45,521 nucleotides of DNA from JBBCJM01 sp037190175 (GTDB lineage: Bacteria > Pseudomonadota > Alphaproteobacteria > Rhodobacterales > Rhodobacteraceae), in NCBI GenBank assembly GCA_037190175.1, contig JBBCJM010000182.1, positions 1 to 45,521 on the forward strand, read 5' to 3'. Numbering within the stretch: the stretch's first letter is position 1; every line of letters begins with the position of its first letter. The notes beneath the pieces were generated by a model, which made no database searches, was not told where the DNA came from, and saw only the letters and a list, made by a program, of their open reading frames with translations. The position numbers were made by a program, and so were the translations under genes. Of this stretch, positions 31,666-41,638 are shown one piece after another.

Positions 31666-33692
31666 GGCTCCTGTCGTCGCCGCCGCCGACCCTCCCCGGC
31701 GGCGGCGTTGAAGGAGACCTCGGGCAGGGTGACGATCTTCGCCAGCTCGGGGAAGGGGTCGCTGGCGTGGGGAATGGCGTTGGCGGCCACGAAATGCTCC
31801 TGGAACCGCGGCTCGATGGCGGTCTCCACCTTGTGGATGCGGCGCACGGTGGCCTCGATGGCGTCGCGCAGGCCCAGGTTGCACAAAGCCATCCGCGCGC
31901 CGGTGCCGGCGGCGTTGCCGGCGCTGGTCACCTTCTCCAGCGGCGCGTCGGGGATCATCCCCAGCACCATGGCGTGGCGCGGGCTGATATGGGCGCCGAA
32001 GGCCCCGGCCAGCACGATGCGGTCCACGCGTTCCACCCCCAGCTCGTCCATCAGCAGCCGCGCCCCGGCGTAGAGGGCTGATTTCGCCAGCTGGATCGCC
32101 CGGATGTCTCCTTGCGTGACGCTGATCGCCGGCCCGCCCTCGGCGCTGGCGTCATGCACCAGATAGGCGTGGGTGCGGCCCTGCGGGATCATGCGGGGGC
32201 TGCCCACCTGCTCGGCCGAGCCGATCAGCCCGCCGGGGTCGAGGATCCCGGCCATCCGCATCCCGGCCACCGCCTCGATGATGCCCGAGCCGCAGATGCC
32301 GGTCACGCCGGTGGCTTTCGTCGCCTCGGCGAAGCCCGGGTCGTCTGACCACAGCTCGCAGCCGATGATGCGGAAGCGGGGCTCCTTGGTCGCCGGGTCG
32401 ATCTCCACCCGCTCGATGGCGCCGGGGGCAGCGCGCTGACCGGAGGAGATCTGCGCCCCTTCGAAGGCCGGGCCGGTGGGCGAGGAACAGGCCAGCACCC
32501 TGTCCTTGTTGCCCAGCAGGATCTCGGCGTTGGTGCCCACGTCCACGATCAGCACCAGATCCTCCGAGCGGTCCGGCGCCTCGGACAGCGCCACCGCGGC
32601 GGCGTCGGCCCCCACATGCCCGGCGATGCAGGGCAGGAGATAGGCGCGGGCGGCGGGGGCGGCGGCGAGGCCCAGGTCGCGGGCGTCCAGCGACAGGCTG
32701 CTGCCCAGGGCGAGGGCAAAGGGCGCCTGGCCCAGCTCCACCGGGTCGATGCCCAGCAGCAGGTGGTGCATCACCGGGTTGCAGACCACCACGATCTCGA
32801 AGATGTCGGCCCCTGCGATCCCCGCCTCGGCGGCCAGCGATCCGATCAGCCCGTCGATCCCCTGCCGCACGGCGGCCGTCATCTCCCTGTCCCCACCGGG
32901 GTTCATCATCGCATAGGAGACCCGGCTCATCAGATCCTCGCCGAAGCGGATCTGCGGGTTCATCAGGCCCGAGGACGCCAGCACCCGCCCGTCGGCCAGG
33001 TCGACCAGATGCGCGGCGATGGTGGTGGAGCCGAGGTCGATGGCCAGGCCGTAGAGATCGCCGTCGCGGAAGCCGGGGCGGATGTCGATCAGCCGCGGGT
33101 GGCTGTCGTGGTTGCCCTTGGTCAGGATGCAGGTGACCTTCCACTCCCCCTTGCGCAGCACGGGTTGCAGGCGTTGCAGGACGGAAAGCGGGGCCTCGAC
33201 CGCCTCGATCCCCCATTGCGCCGCCAGCGCCGCCTGCAACCGCTCGAAATCGCCCGAGGGTTCGTGCATGTCCGGCTCCGCCACCTCGACGTAAAGCGCG
33301 CGGGTGGCCGGGTCCATCACCATGGGCCGGTCGGTGGCGGACTTGCGGATGACCTGCTTGTGCACCTGGCTTTCCGGCGGCACGTCGATCACCACGTCGC
33401 CCTGGATGCGGGCCTGGCAGCCCAGCCGGCGGCCGGAGGTCAACCCGCGGACGCGCTTGTAACGCTCCTCCACCGCGTTCCATTCGGACAGCGCATCGGG
33501 GGCGACGGTGACCCCGTGCTTGGGAAACTCGCCGAAGCCGGGGGTGATCTGGCAGCGCGAGCAGATGCCGCGGCCGCCGCAGACAGAGTCGAGATCGACG
33601 CCCAGTTGCCGCGCGGCGGTCAGTACTGGGGTGCCGGGGGCGAAGCGGCCGCGCTTGCCCGATGGGGTGAAGATCACCAATGCGTCCGACAT
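31656..33692 (-). CDS. RACo-like ferredoxin/ASKHA activator of corrinoid proteins
   Basis: 678 residues. The N-terminal 2Fe-2S ferredoxin domain has Cys38, Cys44 and Cys47 in VCGGRGICSRCQ and Cys92 in RRLGCQARI. After a linker comes a DUF4445-type ASKHA ATPase domain: LAIDLGSTTIAAHLVDL, VCNPVMHHLLLGIDP, VDVGTNAEILLGNKD and GICGSGIIEAVAG. Proteins with this layout (RACo, RamA) use ATP to drive reduction of inactive Co(II) corrinoid in methyltransferase systems. No methyltransferase or corrinoid protein is in the window, so its partner must lie elsewhere. A 10-bp stem formed in its last codons may end the converging TRAP transcript. Confidence 0.88.
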   Translation of the reverse strand: MSDALVIFTPSGKRGRFAPGTPVLTAARQLGVDLDSVCGGRGICSRCQITPGFGEFPKHGVTVAPDALSEWNAVEERYKRVRGLTSGRRLGCQARIQGDVVIDVPPESQVHKQVIRKSATDRPMVMDPATRALYVEVAEPDMHEPSGDFERLQAALAAQWGIEAVEAPLSVLQRLQPVLRKGEWKVTCILTKGNHDSHPRLIDIRPGFRDGDLYGLAIDLGSTTIAAHLVDLADGRVLASSGLMNPQIRFGEDLMSRVSYAMMNPGGDREMTAAVRQGIDGLIGSLAAEAGIAGADIFEIVVVCNPVMHHLLLGIDPVELGQAPFALALGSSLSLDARDLGLAAAPAARAYLLPCIAGHVGADAAAVALSEAPDRSEDLVLIVDVGTNAEILLGNKDRVLACSSPTGPAFEGAQISSGQRAAPGAIERVEIDPATKEPRFRIIGCELWSDDPGFAEATKATGVTGICGSGIIEAVAGMRMAGILDPGGLIGSAEQVGSPRMIPQGRTHAYLVHDASAEGGPAISVTQGDIRAIQLAKSALYAGARLLMDELGVERVDRIVLAGAFGAHISPRHAMVLGMIPDAPLEKVTSAGNAAGTGARMALCNLGLRDAIEATVRRIHKVETAIEPRFQEHFVAANAIPHASDPFPELAKIVTLPEVSFNAAAGEGRRRRRQEPQP
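31678..31707 (+). terminator. Hairpin after the second TRAP operon
   Basis: CGCCGCCGCC / GGCGGCGGCG with a 10-nt loop, 12 bp beyond the dctP stop codon, followed by TTGAAGG. It lies inside the coding end of the converging gene, where it encodes the Ala/Gly/Arg-rich tail. Confidence 0.45.
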
Positions 33693-33785
33693 GCCCGCCT
33701 CCTGCGCCTTGCGCCCGTTCTACGCCGGGCGGCGGCGGGGGCAAGGTCCGGTTGCGACGGGGCAGGGTGCGGGGGCGGCAGGCGC

Positions 33786-33855
33786 GCTCATCGAGCCTGA
33801 CGGCTTTCTTCGCTGCCGTTGACCCCAGCGAAGAGAGCCGCAAGGCCCGATGAGC
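33786..33855. repeat. Palindromic repeat, family 1, copy C
   Basis: Arms 33786-33814 and 33827-33855 of 29 nt with a 12-nt loop and a few mismatches; outer sequence GCTCATCGAGCCTGACGGCT as in copy B. It lies 3 bp beyond the ABC ATPase stop on the minus strand, again at a gene's 3' end. Confidence 0.85.
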
Positions 33856-33858
33856 GGC

Positions 33859-34913
<1,055 letters not shown>

Positions 34914-34914
<1 letters not shown>

Positions 34915-35696
34915 CAGCGTTGTGCTCTCGTATGTTTCTGCAGCCGGGTGACCAGCTGCATGAGGCCGATGCAGGCCCAGGTGATGCTGAAGGCGATCAC
35001 GGCCAGCGCCGCGGGCTCATAAGCCTTGTTGACGCCGGTCAGCTGCAGGTAGGGGCCGAAGGCGGGGCGGTTCAGCAGCGCCGCCATGACGAATTCGCCC
35101 AGCACGATGGCGAAGGTCAGGAAGGCCCCCGACAGCACCGCCACCAGCACGTTGGGCAGGATGACCCGCGCCATGATCGTGACCCAGCCCGCACCCAGCG
35201 ACTGCGCGGATTCGGTCAGGGTGCGCACGTCGATGGTGCGCAGCCCGGTGTCGACCGCGCGGTACATGTAGGGCAGCGCCAGCACCGAATAGCCGCAGAG
35301 CAGCAGGAAGTTGGTGCCCGAGTTCGAGCCCGTCAGCGGCAGCCAGGACGAGGTGTTGTAGAGCCGGATATAGCCGAAGACGATGACGATGGGCGGGATG
35401 ACCAGGGGCAAGAGGGTGATGAACTCGATATAGGGCCGCAGCCCGGGCAGGTAGAGCCGCACCCAATAGGCCGTGGGCACCACCAGCAGCACCCCCATCA
35501 CGATGGTGATCAGCGCCATCATCACCGAATAGCCGAAGGTGGCCTGGAACTGCGGGTCGCCCAGCACCACGCGGTAGGCCTCGAAGGAATAGACCCCGCG
35601 CAGCATGCGCAGCGAGAACTCGGTCATCCCGACCAGCGGCAGGGCGAAGTAGAAGATGCCGAAGGCCAGCGCGAACCAGGCGAAGACGCGGGTCAT
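34914..35696 (-). CDS. ABC transporter permease (PotC type)
   Basis: 260 residues from ATG 35696, which overlaps the stop of the other permease by 4 nt. Six hydrophobic helices are visible; the cytoplasmic EAA loop, where the ATPase docks, is TESAQSLGAGWVTIMARVIL (with the conserved Gly). GVYSFEAYRVVL near the N-terminus is common in PotC/PhnV-like permeases. Its stop overlaps the ATPase start. Confidence 0.93.
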
Positions 35697-36562
35697 TTCA
35701 GCCACCTCTCCGACCGGGTGCGCAACCAGATCGACAGCGCATTGGCCACCCCCGCGATCACGATCATCCCCAGGGCCAGCGCATAGCCCAGGCCGGGGCT
35801 GCCCAGCACGTCGCCGCGGATCTGGGCGAAGAGCAGGATGGGCGCGATGTTCAGCGTCGATCCGGTCAGCGCCATCGCGGTCGCCACCGCGCCGAAGGCA
35901 TTGGCGAAGAGAAGCGCGAAGCAGCCCAGCACCGAGGGGAACAGGATCGGCAGCGCCACCATCCGCCAGTATTGCAGCCCCGAGGCCCCCAGGATCGAGG
36001 CGGCCTCGCGCCATTCGCGGCGCAGCCCGTCCAGCGCCGGGGTGATGATCAGGATCATCAGCGGGATCTGGAAGAACAGATAGGTGACGATCAGCCCGGT
36101 GGTGGACAGGAGGTTGAAGCCATAGGCCCGCAGGTTGATGCCGAATTCGCTGCGCAGCCACAGCGTGACCAGCCCCGCCGGCCCCAGCGTGGCGATGAAG
36201 GCGAAGGCCAGCGGCACGCCGGCGAAGTTCGAGGCCACGCCGGAAAAGGTCAGCAGCGGCGAGCGCACCTGCCGCGGCAGGCCGCCATGCACCACCGCGC
36301 CGGCGATCGCCAGCCCGATGGTGCAGCCCAGGAGCGCCGACCAGAAGCTGATGCGGACCGAGACCCAGTAGGCGTTGCGGATGTTCGCCGCATCCAGGCC
36401 GCGGATGTTTTCCCAGGTGAATCCGCCGTCCGCCCCGCGGAAGGCGCCGACCACGATATAGGCCGTGGGCAAAAGCAGAAACAGCGCGGCAAAGGTCAGG
36501 AAGGGCGCAACGCCCAGCCAGCGCAGCGACAGGGTGCGGGACGGGGAGCCGGGGGTGCTCAT
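35693..36562 (-). CDS. ABC transporter permease (PotB type)
   Basis: 289 residues from ATG 36562; the upstream sequence is pyrimidine-rich (TTCCTCCCC), so there is no proper Shine-Dalgarno, and translation may depend on the structure of the preceding hairpin. Six helices are visible, with the EAA loop as REAASILGASGLQYWRMVAL. GVASNFAGVPLAFAFIATLG is typical of this PotB/PhnU-like group. It pairs with the permease encoded by the overlapping next gene. Confidence 0.92.
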   Translation of the reverse strand: MSTPGSPSRTLSLRWLGVAPFLTFAALFLLLPTAYIVVGAFRGADGGFTWENIRGLDAANIRNAYWVSVRISFWSALLGCTIGLAIAGAVVHGGLPRQVRSPLLTFSGVASNFAGVPLAFAFIATLGPAGLVTLWLRSEFGINLRAYGFNLLSTTGLIVTYLFFQIPLMILIITPALDGLRREWREAASILGASGLQYWRMVALPILFPSVLGCFALLFANAFGAVATAMALTGSTLNIAPILLFAQIRGDVLGSPGLGYALALGMIVIAGVANALSIWLRTRSERWLK

Positions 36563-36575
36563 GGGGAGGAACGGC

Positions 36576-36605
36576 GGCCCGGGCCTGCCGAGGCAGGCCC
36601 GGGCC
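36576..36605. promoter_or_regulatory. Strong hairpin between binding-protein and permease genes
   Basis: GGCCCGGGCCTGCC (36576-36589), loop GA, and the exact complement (36592-36605) form a 14-bp perfect stem. On the minus strand it lies 9 bp after the binding-protein stop and 13 bp before the permease start. It probably stabilises the binding-protein message and reduces permease expression. Confidence 0.7.
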
Positions 36606-36614
36606 CTGGCCCGG

Positions 36615-37724
36615 TCAGTCGACCACGTTGGCGCCGACGGTGGCGTCCCAGCCACCGACCACGACCTCGCGGTTCGCGTTCACCTGTTCGATGGTCGGGA
36701 ACGCGGCGGCCTCATAGGCTTCGGCCGGGGGCAGGGCGTCCATCAGATCCTGCGGGATCACGCCGCGCGCGGCCATGTCGTTGAAGCGGATCGGGTGGCA
36801 ATAGCCGGCCAGCCAGCCCAGCTGCCCGCCCTCGTCGCTGTAGAGGTATTCCATCCACAGCTTGGCGGCGTTCGGGTGCGGCGCATAGGCGCTGATCCCC
36901 TGCACATAGACCCCGGCCAGCACGGCGTCCGTGGGCACCACCACCTCGGCCGGCGGGTTGCCGGCCAGGCTGTCGCGCCAGTTCAGCGCGTTGTAGTCCC
37001 AGGTGATCAGGATCGGCGTGGTGCCCTGCGCCAGCGTGCCCGAACGCCCGGTGACGGGGACGAAGTTGCCCGCCTCGTTCAGTTCCTTGAAGAACTGCAG
37101 CCCCGCCTCGGCCGCCGCCGCCCCCGGCTCGGCGCCGCGCGCCATGCCGGCCGCCATCACCGCCAGGATCGCCTGGTTCGAGGTGCGCGGGTCGCCGGTG
37201 AGCGAGACCTGGCCGGCGTATTCGGGCTTCAGCAGGTCGGCGAAGGAGGTCGGCACCGGATCCACCAGGTCGGTGTTCACCATGAAGGCCATCACGCCGT
37301 AGTAGTCGCCGTACCAGTGGCCATCGGCGTCCTTGGCGTCGTCGGGGATCGAATCCCAGGTCGAGACCTTGTAGGGCGCCAAGAGCCCCTCGGCCTGCGC
37401 CGCCGGGCCGAAGGCAAGGCCGATGTCCACCACGTCGGGCGCCTGCGGACCCATGTTGTCCTTGTTGGCGCGGATCGCCTCCAGTTCGTCCGCCGAACCG
37501 GCGTCGGGGTTCAGTTCGTTGATGGTGATCTCGGGGTACTTCGCCTTGAAGCCGGCGATCACGTCGCCATAGCCGCACCAGGAATGAGGCAGGGCGATGG
37601 TGGTCAGCATCCCCTCGGCCTTGGCGGCGGCCTCCAGCTCAGCCAGAGACTGGGCCTGCGCGAGGCTGGCCGCCAGCATCGCCGTCAGGCTGGCCGTCGC
37701 CGCCAGTTTCATCCGAATCGTCAT
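36615..37724 (-). CDS. ABC transporter periplasmic solute-binding protein (PotD/ferric type)
   Basis: 369 residues from ATG 37724 with GGGGAAGAC upstream. A Sec signal is seen (MKLAATASLTAMLAASLAQA, cut before QSLAEL). The mature part has the family 1 binding-protein pattern: PDVVDIGLAFGPAAQAEGLL, HWYGDYYGVMAFMVNTDLV, TGDPRTSNQAILAVMAAGMA, ILITWDYNALNWRD and SAYAPHPNAAKLWMEYLYS. It starts a four-gene import operon. The ligand cannot be read off; polyamine, iron and 2-aminoethylphosphonate importers share this architecture. Confidence 0.93.
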   Translation of the reverse strand: MTIRMKLAATASLTAMLAASLAQAQSLAELEAAAKAEGMLTTIALPHSWCGYGDVIAGFKAKYPEITINELNPDAGSADELEAIRANKDNMGPQAPDVVDIGLAFGPAAQAEGLLAPYKVSTWDSIPDDAKDADGHWYGDYYGVMAFMVNTDLVDPVPTSFADLLKPEYAGQVSLTGDPRTSNQAILAVMAAGMARGAEPGAAAAEAGLQFFKELNEAGNFVPVTGRSGTLAQGTTPILITWDYNALNWRDSLAGNPPAEVVVPTDAVLAGVYVQGISAYAPHPNAAKLWMEYLYSDEGGQLGWLAGYCHPIRFNDMAARGVIPQDLMDALPPAEAYEAAAFPTIEQVNANREVVVGGWDATVGANVVD

Positions 37725-37822
37725 GTCTTCCCCCTGTGAGGTGTGCGGCCATGCCGCGCTTTGTTGGCTGGGACGGGCGCGCTCGGGCGACCGGCCTGGA
37801 ACCGAACCTAGCAACTGGCAGT

Positions 37823-37848
37823 GGTTTGTGACAATCAGGTGACAAACC
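37823..37848. promoter_or_regulatory. Dyad operator candidate upstream of the ABC importer
   Basis: GGTTTGTGAC (37823-37832), 6 bp, then GTGACAAACC (37839-37848) are complementary except for one position. On the minus strand a TTGTCA -35-like hexamer lies inside the dyad, with CTAGGT 17 bp further. It is a good place for a dimeric repressor of the importer operon. Confidence 0.45.
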
Positions 37849-37856
37849 GCCCGGTC

Positions 37857-37917
37857 AAAAAAACTTCGCGGGCCCGGCCCGATGCGCTGTCCGGCGGGCG
37901 GATGCGCCCCGGGCCGC
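37857..37917 (-). terminator. Intrinsic terminator of manC
   Basis: On the minus strand, a GC-rich stem (37868-37887 with 37901-37917, about 9 pairs with a bulge) ends in GCGAAG and is followed by seven T (37857-37863 read in reverse). It lies just after the manC stop at 37935. Confidence 0.5.
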
Positions 37918-37934
37918 ACGCGCCGGTTGCAGGC

Positions 37935-39380
37935 TCAGCCCCGCGCGCCCTGCCCGCGGGCATAGACATCCTCGTAGCGGGTGATGTCGTCCTCGCCCAG
38001 GTAGGATCCGGTCTGCACCTCGATCAGCACCAGGTCGAGCCGGCCGGGGTTCTCCAGCCGGTGGCGGACGCCCAGGGGGATGTAGACCGACTGGTTCTCG
38101 GCCAGCAGCCGCACCTCCTCGTCCACCGTCACCCGCGCGGTGCCCTGCACCACCACCCAGTGTTCGGAGCGGTGGACATGGGATTGCAGGCTGAGCGCGC
38201 GGCCCGGATGCACCACGATGCGCTTGACCTGGAACCGCGGGCCGCGGGCCAAGGTCTCGAACCAGCCCCAGGGGCGGTGGTCGCGGGCGAAGTTCTCGGC
38301 CTGCTCGGCCCCCCGCGCCTTCAGCGAGGACACCGCCAGCCGCACCTCCTGCGCCCGGGCGCGGTCGGCCACCAGCACCGCGTCGGGCATGGCGATGGCC
38401 ACGATGCCGCGCAGCCCGATGCCCACCAGTTCCAGCCCCTCGGCCTCGGAGCGCAAAAGGCTGTCGCGGCAGTCGATGGGGGTCACCCGGCCGGCGGTGG
38501 CCAGCCCGTCCGCATCCGGCGGCGCCTCGCGCCAGACCGCATCCCAGTCGCCGAGGTCGGACCACTGGCCGGAATAGGGCACCACGTCCAGGTTGCCCGC
38601 CCGCTCCATCACCGCATAGTCGACCGAGATCTCGGGGGCATCCGCCCAGGCCGTCTCCTCCAGCCGCAGGAAGTCCAGATCCGCCCGCGCCCCCTCGACC
38701 GCGGCGCGCACCGGGGGCAGCAGGTCGGGCGCATGGGCCTCGACCGCGGCCAGGAAGGCGCGGGGGGTGAAGAGGAAGAGCCCCGCGTTCCACAGATAGC
38801 GCCCCTCGGCCAGCATGGCCTGCGCCCGGGCCGCGTCGGGCTTCTCGACGAAGCGGGTCAGCGGCACCGCCGTGCTGCCGGCCGCGGCGGCGGGGTCGGC
38901 CAGTTCCAGCCAGCCATAGCCGGTCTCGGGGCGGTTGGGCCGGATCCCGAAGGTGACGATCCGCCCCGCCAGCGCCGCCGGCACCCCGGCCGCCACCGCG
39001 GCGCGGAAGCCCGCGGCATCGGGGATCAGGTGGTCCGAGGGCGCGACCAGCACCGGCGCGTCGGGGTCCTGCGCGTGCAGGTGCAGCACCGCGGCCAGGA
39101 TCGCCGGGGCGGTGTTGCGCGCCGCGGGCTCGATCAGGATCGCGCCGGGGCGGATGCCGGCCCCGGCCAGCTGCTCGCCCACCACGAAGCGGAAATCGGC
39201 GCCCGTCACCACCACCGGGGGCGCGTAGCCGGGGCCCGAGAGCCGCGCCGCCGCCTGCTGGAACAGGCTGGCCCCCCCGGCCAGTTCGGTGAACTGCTTG
39301 GGATATCCCTTGCGCGACAGCGGCCAGAGCCGGGTGCCCGAACCGCCGCAGAGGATGAGGGGGGTCACGGGTCGTTCCAT
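37935..39380 (-). CDS. manC: Mannose-1-phosphate guanylyltransferase / mannose-6-phosphate isomerase
   Basis: Bifunctional enzyme making GDP-mannose for surface polysaccharide. ATG 39380 is chosen because AAAGGA lies 7-12 nt upstream, inside the longer GTG alternative; this gives 481 residues. The N-terminal nucleotidyltransferase has LILCGGSGTRLWPLSRKGYP and FVEKPD. The C-terminal type II isomerase domain (about 350-475) has RPWGWFETL, VHPGRALSLQSHVHRSEHWV and QSVYIPLGVRHRLENPG, with metal-binding His and Glu. No other polysaccharide genes adjoin. An intrinsic terminator follows. Confidence 0.95.
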   Translation of the reverse strand: MERPVTPLILCGGSGTRLWPLSRKGYPKQFTELAGGASLFQQAAARLSGPGYAPPVVVTGADFRFVVGEQLAGAGIRPGAILIEPAARNTAPAILAAVLHLHAQDPDAPVLVAPSDHLIPDAAGFRAAVAAGVPAALAGRIVTFGIRPNRPETGYGWLELADPAAAAGSTAVPLTRFVEKPDAARAQAMLAEGRYLWNAGLFLFTPRAFLAAVEAHAPDLLPPVRAAVEGARADLDFLRLEETAWADAPEISVDYAVMERAGNLDVVPYSGQWSDLGDWDAVWREAPPDADGLATAGRVTPIDCRDSLLRSEAEGLELVGIGLRGIVAIAMPDAVLVADRARAQEVRLAVSSLKARGAEQAENFARDHRPWGWFETLARGPRFQVKRIVVHPGRALSLQSHVHRSEHWVVVQGTARVTVDEEVRLLAENQSVYIPLGVRHRLENPGRLDLVLIEVQTGSYLGEDDITRYEDVYARGQGARG

Positions 39381-39459
39381 CGGGCATCCTTTCACTAGTC
39401 ACCAGGCAGGAGCCGGCAGATTGGGAAAACGCGGCGGAATGTGCAAGGGCGCAGCCGGA

Positions 39460-40143
39460 TCAGCCCCGGCGCAGCGCGGCGGCGATCAGGGCAGGGACCT
39501 CCGGGTGCTCGCCCAGCGGGGGCAGCAGGGGGCCGGCGAAACCCGCCGTGGCCAGGGCCCGGGGAATGTCCTCGGCCACATGGCTGGCGCGCAGGGCGAA
39601 GAAGGGCAGGCAGAGCGCGGGGTCCAGGCCACGGGCGGCGTCCTGCAGGAAGGGCGCTTCCTCGATGAAGCCGGTGGCGACGGTGAAGGGGGTGGTCCGC
39701 CGTAGATGGTCCGCCATGGCCTCCGCCCCCTCCGCCGAGGCGCGGGCCACCCGGCTGCCGTGGGCGGCCAGCAGCAGGGTGGTGCTGGCCGGATCGAGCC
39801 CCGCGGCCTTCGCCCCCTCCAGCGCGGCGCGGGCGGTGAGCGCGGGCAGTTCGGGGGTGGCGCCGAAGGCGGGCAGGGGGGTGAGGTGCCCGGCCCCGGC
39901 CTCGGCCAGCCGGCGGGGCAGCAGGGTGCGGGTGAACCAGCCCTCGGCCATGAAGAAGGGAAAGATCAGCGGCCGGTCGAGCCGGGCCAGCGCCGCCTCC
40001 AGCGCCCCGGGGGCCGCCAGCGTGGCGCCCCTGATCTTCCAACCCGGCAGCAGCGCCTGCACCCGGGCGGCCAGATCCGCCATCGCCGCCTCCTGCGGGG
40101 CGGGGTCGGAGGGCTGGCCATGGGCGATCAGCAGCGCCTGCAT
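39460..40143 (-). CDS. CbiX/SirB-like sirohydrochlorin chelatase family protein
   Basis: 227 residues from ATG 40143, overlapping the stop of the FAD oxidoreductase gene. Two chelatase half-motifs are visible: LLIAHGQPSDPAPQEAAMAD near the start (metal/tetrapyrrole His) and LLLAAHGSRVARASAEGAEA in the middle, implying a fused double domain. RPLIFPFFMAEGWFTR and CLPFFALRASHV are the matching strands. Such proteins insert Co or Fe into sirohydrochlorin for cobalamin or siroheme. No other tetrapyrrole genes adjoin, so the metal is unknown. Confidence 0.85.
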   Translation of the reverse strand: MQALLIAHGQPSDPAPQEAAMADLAARVQALLPGWKIRGATLAAPGALEAALARLDRPLIFPFFMAEGWFTRTLLPRRLAEAGAGHLTPLPAFGATPELPALTARAALEGAKAAGLDPASTTLLLAAHGSRVARASAEGAEAMADHLRRTTPFTVATGFIEEAPFLQDAARGLDPALCLPFFALRASHVAEDIPRALATAGFAGPLLPPLGEHPEVPALIAAALRRG

Positions 40144-41507
40144 CACCGCCCCGACAGCCAGTTGCCGAAACCCGCCAGCCGCGAGGGCGGGCCGCCCTTC
40201 GCCTCGGCCCGGTCGGCGGCATTCAGCAGCGCATACATCCCCCGCACCCCCAGCCAGCGGAGGGGCTCCGGCTCCCAGGCCCGCACCTTGCGGTTGACCC
40301 AGGGGAGCTTGGTCAGCGGCGTCTCGGCCCCGGTCACCAGATCGGCCAGGGTGCGACCGGCGAGGTTGGCGGTGGAGACGCCCACGCCCACATAGCCGCC
40401 CGCCCAGCCGATCCCGGTCGTCGGGTCGAAGCCCACCGTGGCGCACCAGTCGCGCGGCACCCCCAGTACCCCGCACCAGGCATGGTCCACCGGCACCTCC
40501 GCCGCCGCCGGGAAGTGCCGGCGCAGGATGGCGGTCAGCCGCCGCACCGTCTCGGCATCCGGCCGGCCGTCCCGGTCCAGCCCTGAGCCCCAGCGATAGG
40601 GCACCCCCCGCCCGCCGACGGCGATCCGCCCCTCGCGCGTGCGCTGGCAATAGCAATAGGCATTGGCGAAATCGCCAAGGATTTCCTCGCCCTGCCAGCC
40701 GATCTTCTCCCAGATCTCCGCCGGCAGCGGTGCGGTGACGATCTGGGCCGAGTTGAGCGGCAGCCATTCCCGCCGCAAACCCGGCAGGCCGGCGGTGAAG
40801 CCCTCGGTCGCCCGCAGGATCGCCGGCGCGCTGACGGTGCCGCGGTCGGTCTCCACCCGGCCTGGGCGCAGGCCCAGCACGGCGGTGCCCTCGGCGATCC
40901 GCACCCCCCGCCGTTCCACCGCCGCCGCCAGCCCGCGCGCCAGCTTGGCCGGCTGCACCCGCGCCACGCCGCCCACCACCATCGCGCCCAGCGCGCCGGG
41001 GATGCGGATGCGGCGGGCCAGGTCCTCCGCCCCGATCTCGCGCACCCGTTCCTCGCCCCAGCCGCGGCGATGCGCCACCTCGGCCCGCAGCCGCGCCAGT
41101 TGCGCCGGGTTCACCGCCACCATCAGTTCGTCGGTGCGGCGGATGTCGGCCTCGATCCCCTCGGCCCCGGCCACTCGAATCACCTCGTCCACCGTGCCGC
41201 CCATGGCCGCCACCATCGCGCGCACCCCGGCCTCGCCGGCGTCGCGGGCATACCTCTCATGGTTCCAGGCGAAGCCGCCGCTCAGCCAGCCGCCGTTGCG
41301 CCCCGAGGCGCCGAAGCCGGCGAATTCCCGCTCCACCACCAGCACGTCGAACTCGGGCCGGGCGGCCTTCAGATACCAGGCCGCCCAGAGCCCGGTATAG
41401 CCCGCCCCCACGATGCAGACGTCCGCCCGGGTATCGCCCGCCAGCGGCGCCCGCCGCCCCGGCATCCCGATGTCGGCGTACCAGAAGGACACCTCGCCCC
41501 AGCGCAT
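40143..41507 (-). CDS. FAD-dependent amine oxidoreductase (PuuB/OrdL-like)
   Basis: 454 residues from ATG 41507 with GGGGAAGG upstream. The dinucleotide-binding motif is DVCIVGAGYTGLWAAWYL (about 29-46), followed by FGASGRNGGWLSGGF, the pattern of gamma-glutamylputrescine oxidase-like DAO-family enzymes. The C-terminus has GIGWAGGYVGVGVSTANLAG, contacting FAD. The substrate is probably a glutamylated or secondary amine; an ABC importer that could carry polyamines is encoded 2.4 kb away, but a functional link is inference. The stop overlaps the CbiX-like gene. Confidence 0.9.
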   Translation of the reverse strand: MRWGEVSFWYADIGMPGRRAPLAGDTRADVCIVGAGYTGLWAAWYLKAARPEFDVLVVEREFAGFGASGRNGGWLSGGFAWNHERYARDAGEAGVRAMVAAMGGTVDEVIRVAGAEGIEADIRRTDELMVAVNPAQLARLRAEVAHRRGWGEERVREIGAEDLARRIRIPGALGAMVVGGVARVQPAKLARGLAAAVERRGVRIAEGTAVLGLRPGRVETDRGTVSAPAILRATEGFTAGLPGLRREWLPLNSAQIVTAPLPAEIWEKIGWQGEEILGDFANAYCYCQRTREGRIAVGGRGVPYRWGSGLDRDGRPDAETVRRLTAILRRHFPAAAEVPVDHAWCGVLGVPRDWCATVGFDPTTGIGWAGGYVGVGVSTANLAGRTLADLVTGAETPLTKLPWVNRKVRAWEPEPLRWLGVRGMYALLNAADRAEAKGGPPSRLAGFGNWLSGR

Positions 41508-41638
41508 TGCCTTCCCCTCGCGGTCCAGGCCCCGAGACTGCCGCGGCACCGCGCCGCGGGCAAGCGCGGCCCGTGTTGCGGGGCCGGGGTATCTGTGGCA
41601 AGACGAACCTCGGAAAATCCAGACCGACGGGTTCAGTC

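Noticed and set aside
40143..41507. Polyamine catabolism operon joining the ABC importer and the PuuB-like oxidoreductase
   Set aside because: manC and a terminator separate them, and no puuA, puuC or puuD is present; kept only as a possible functional link.
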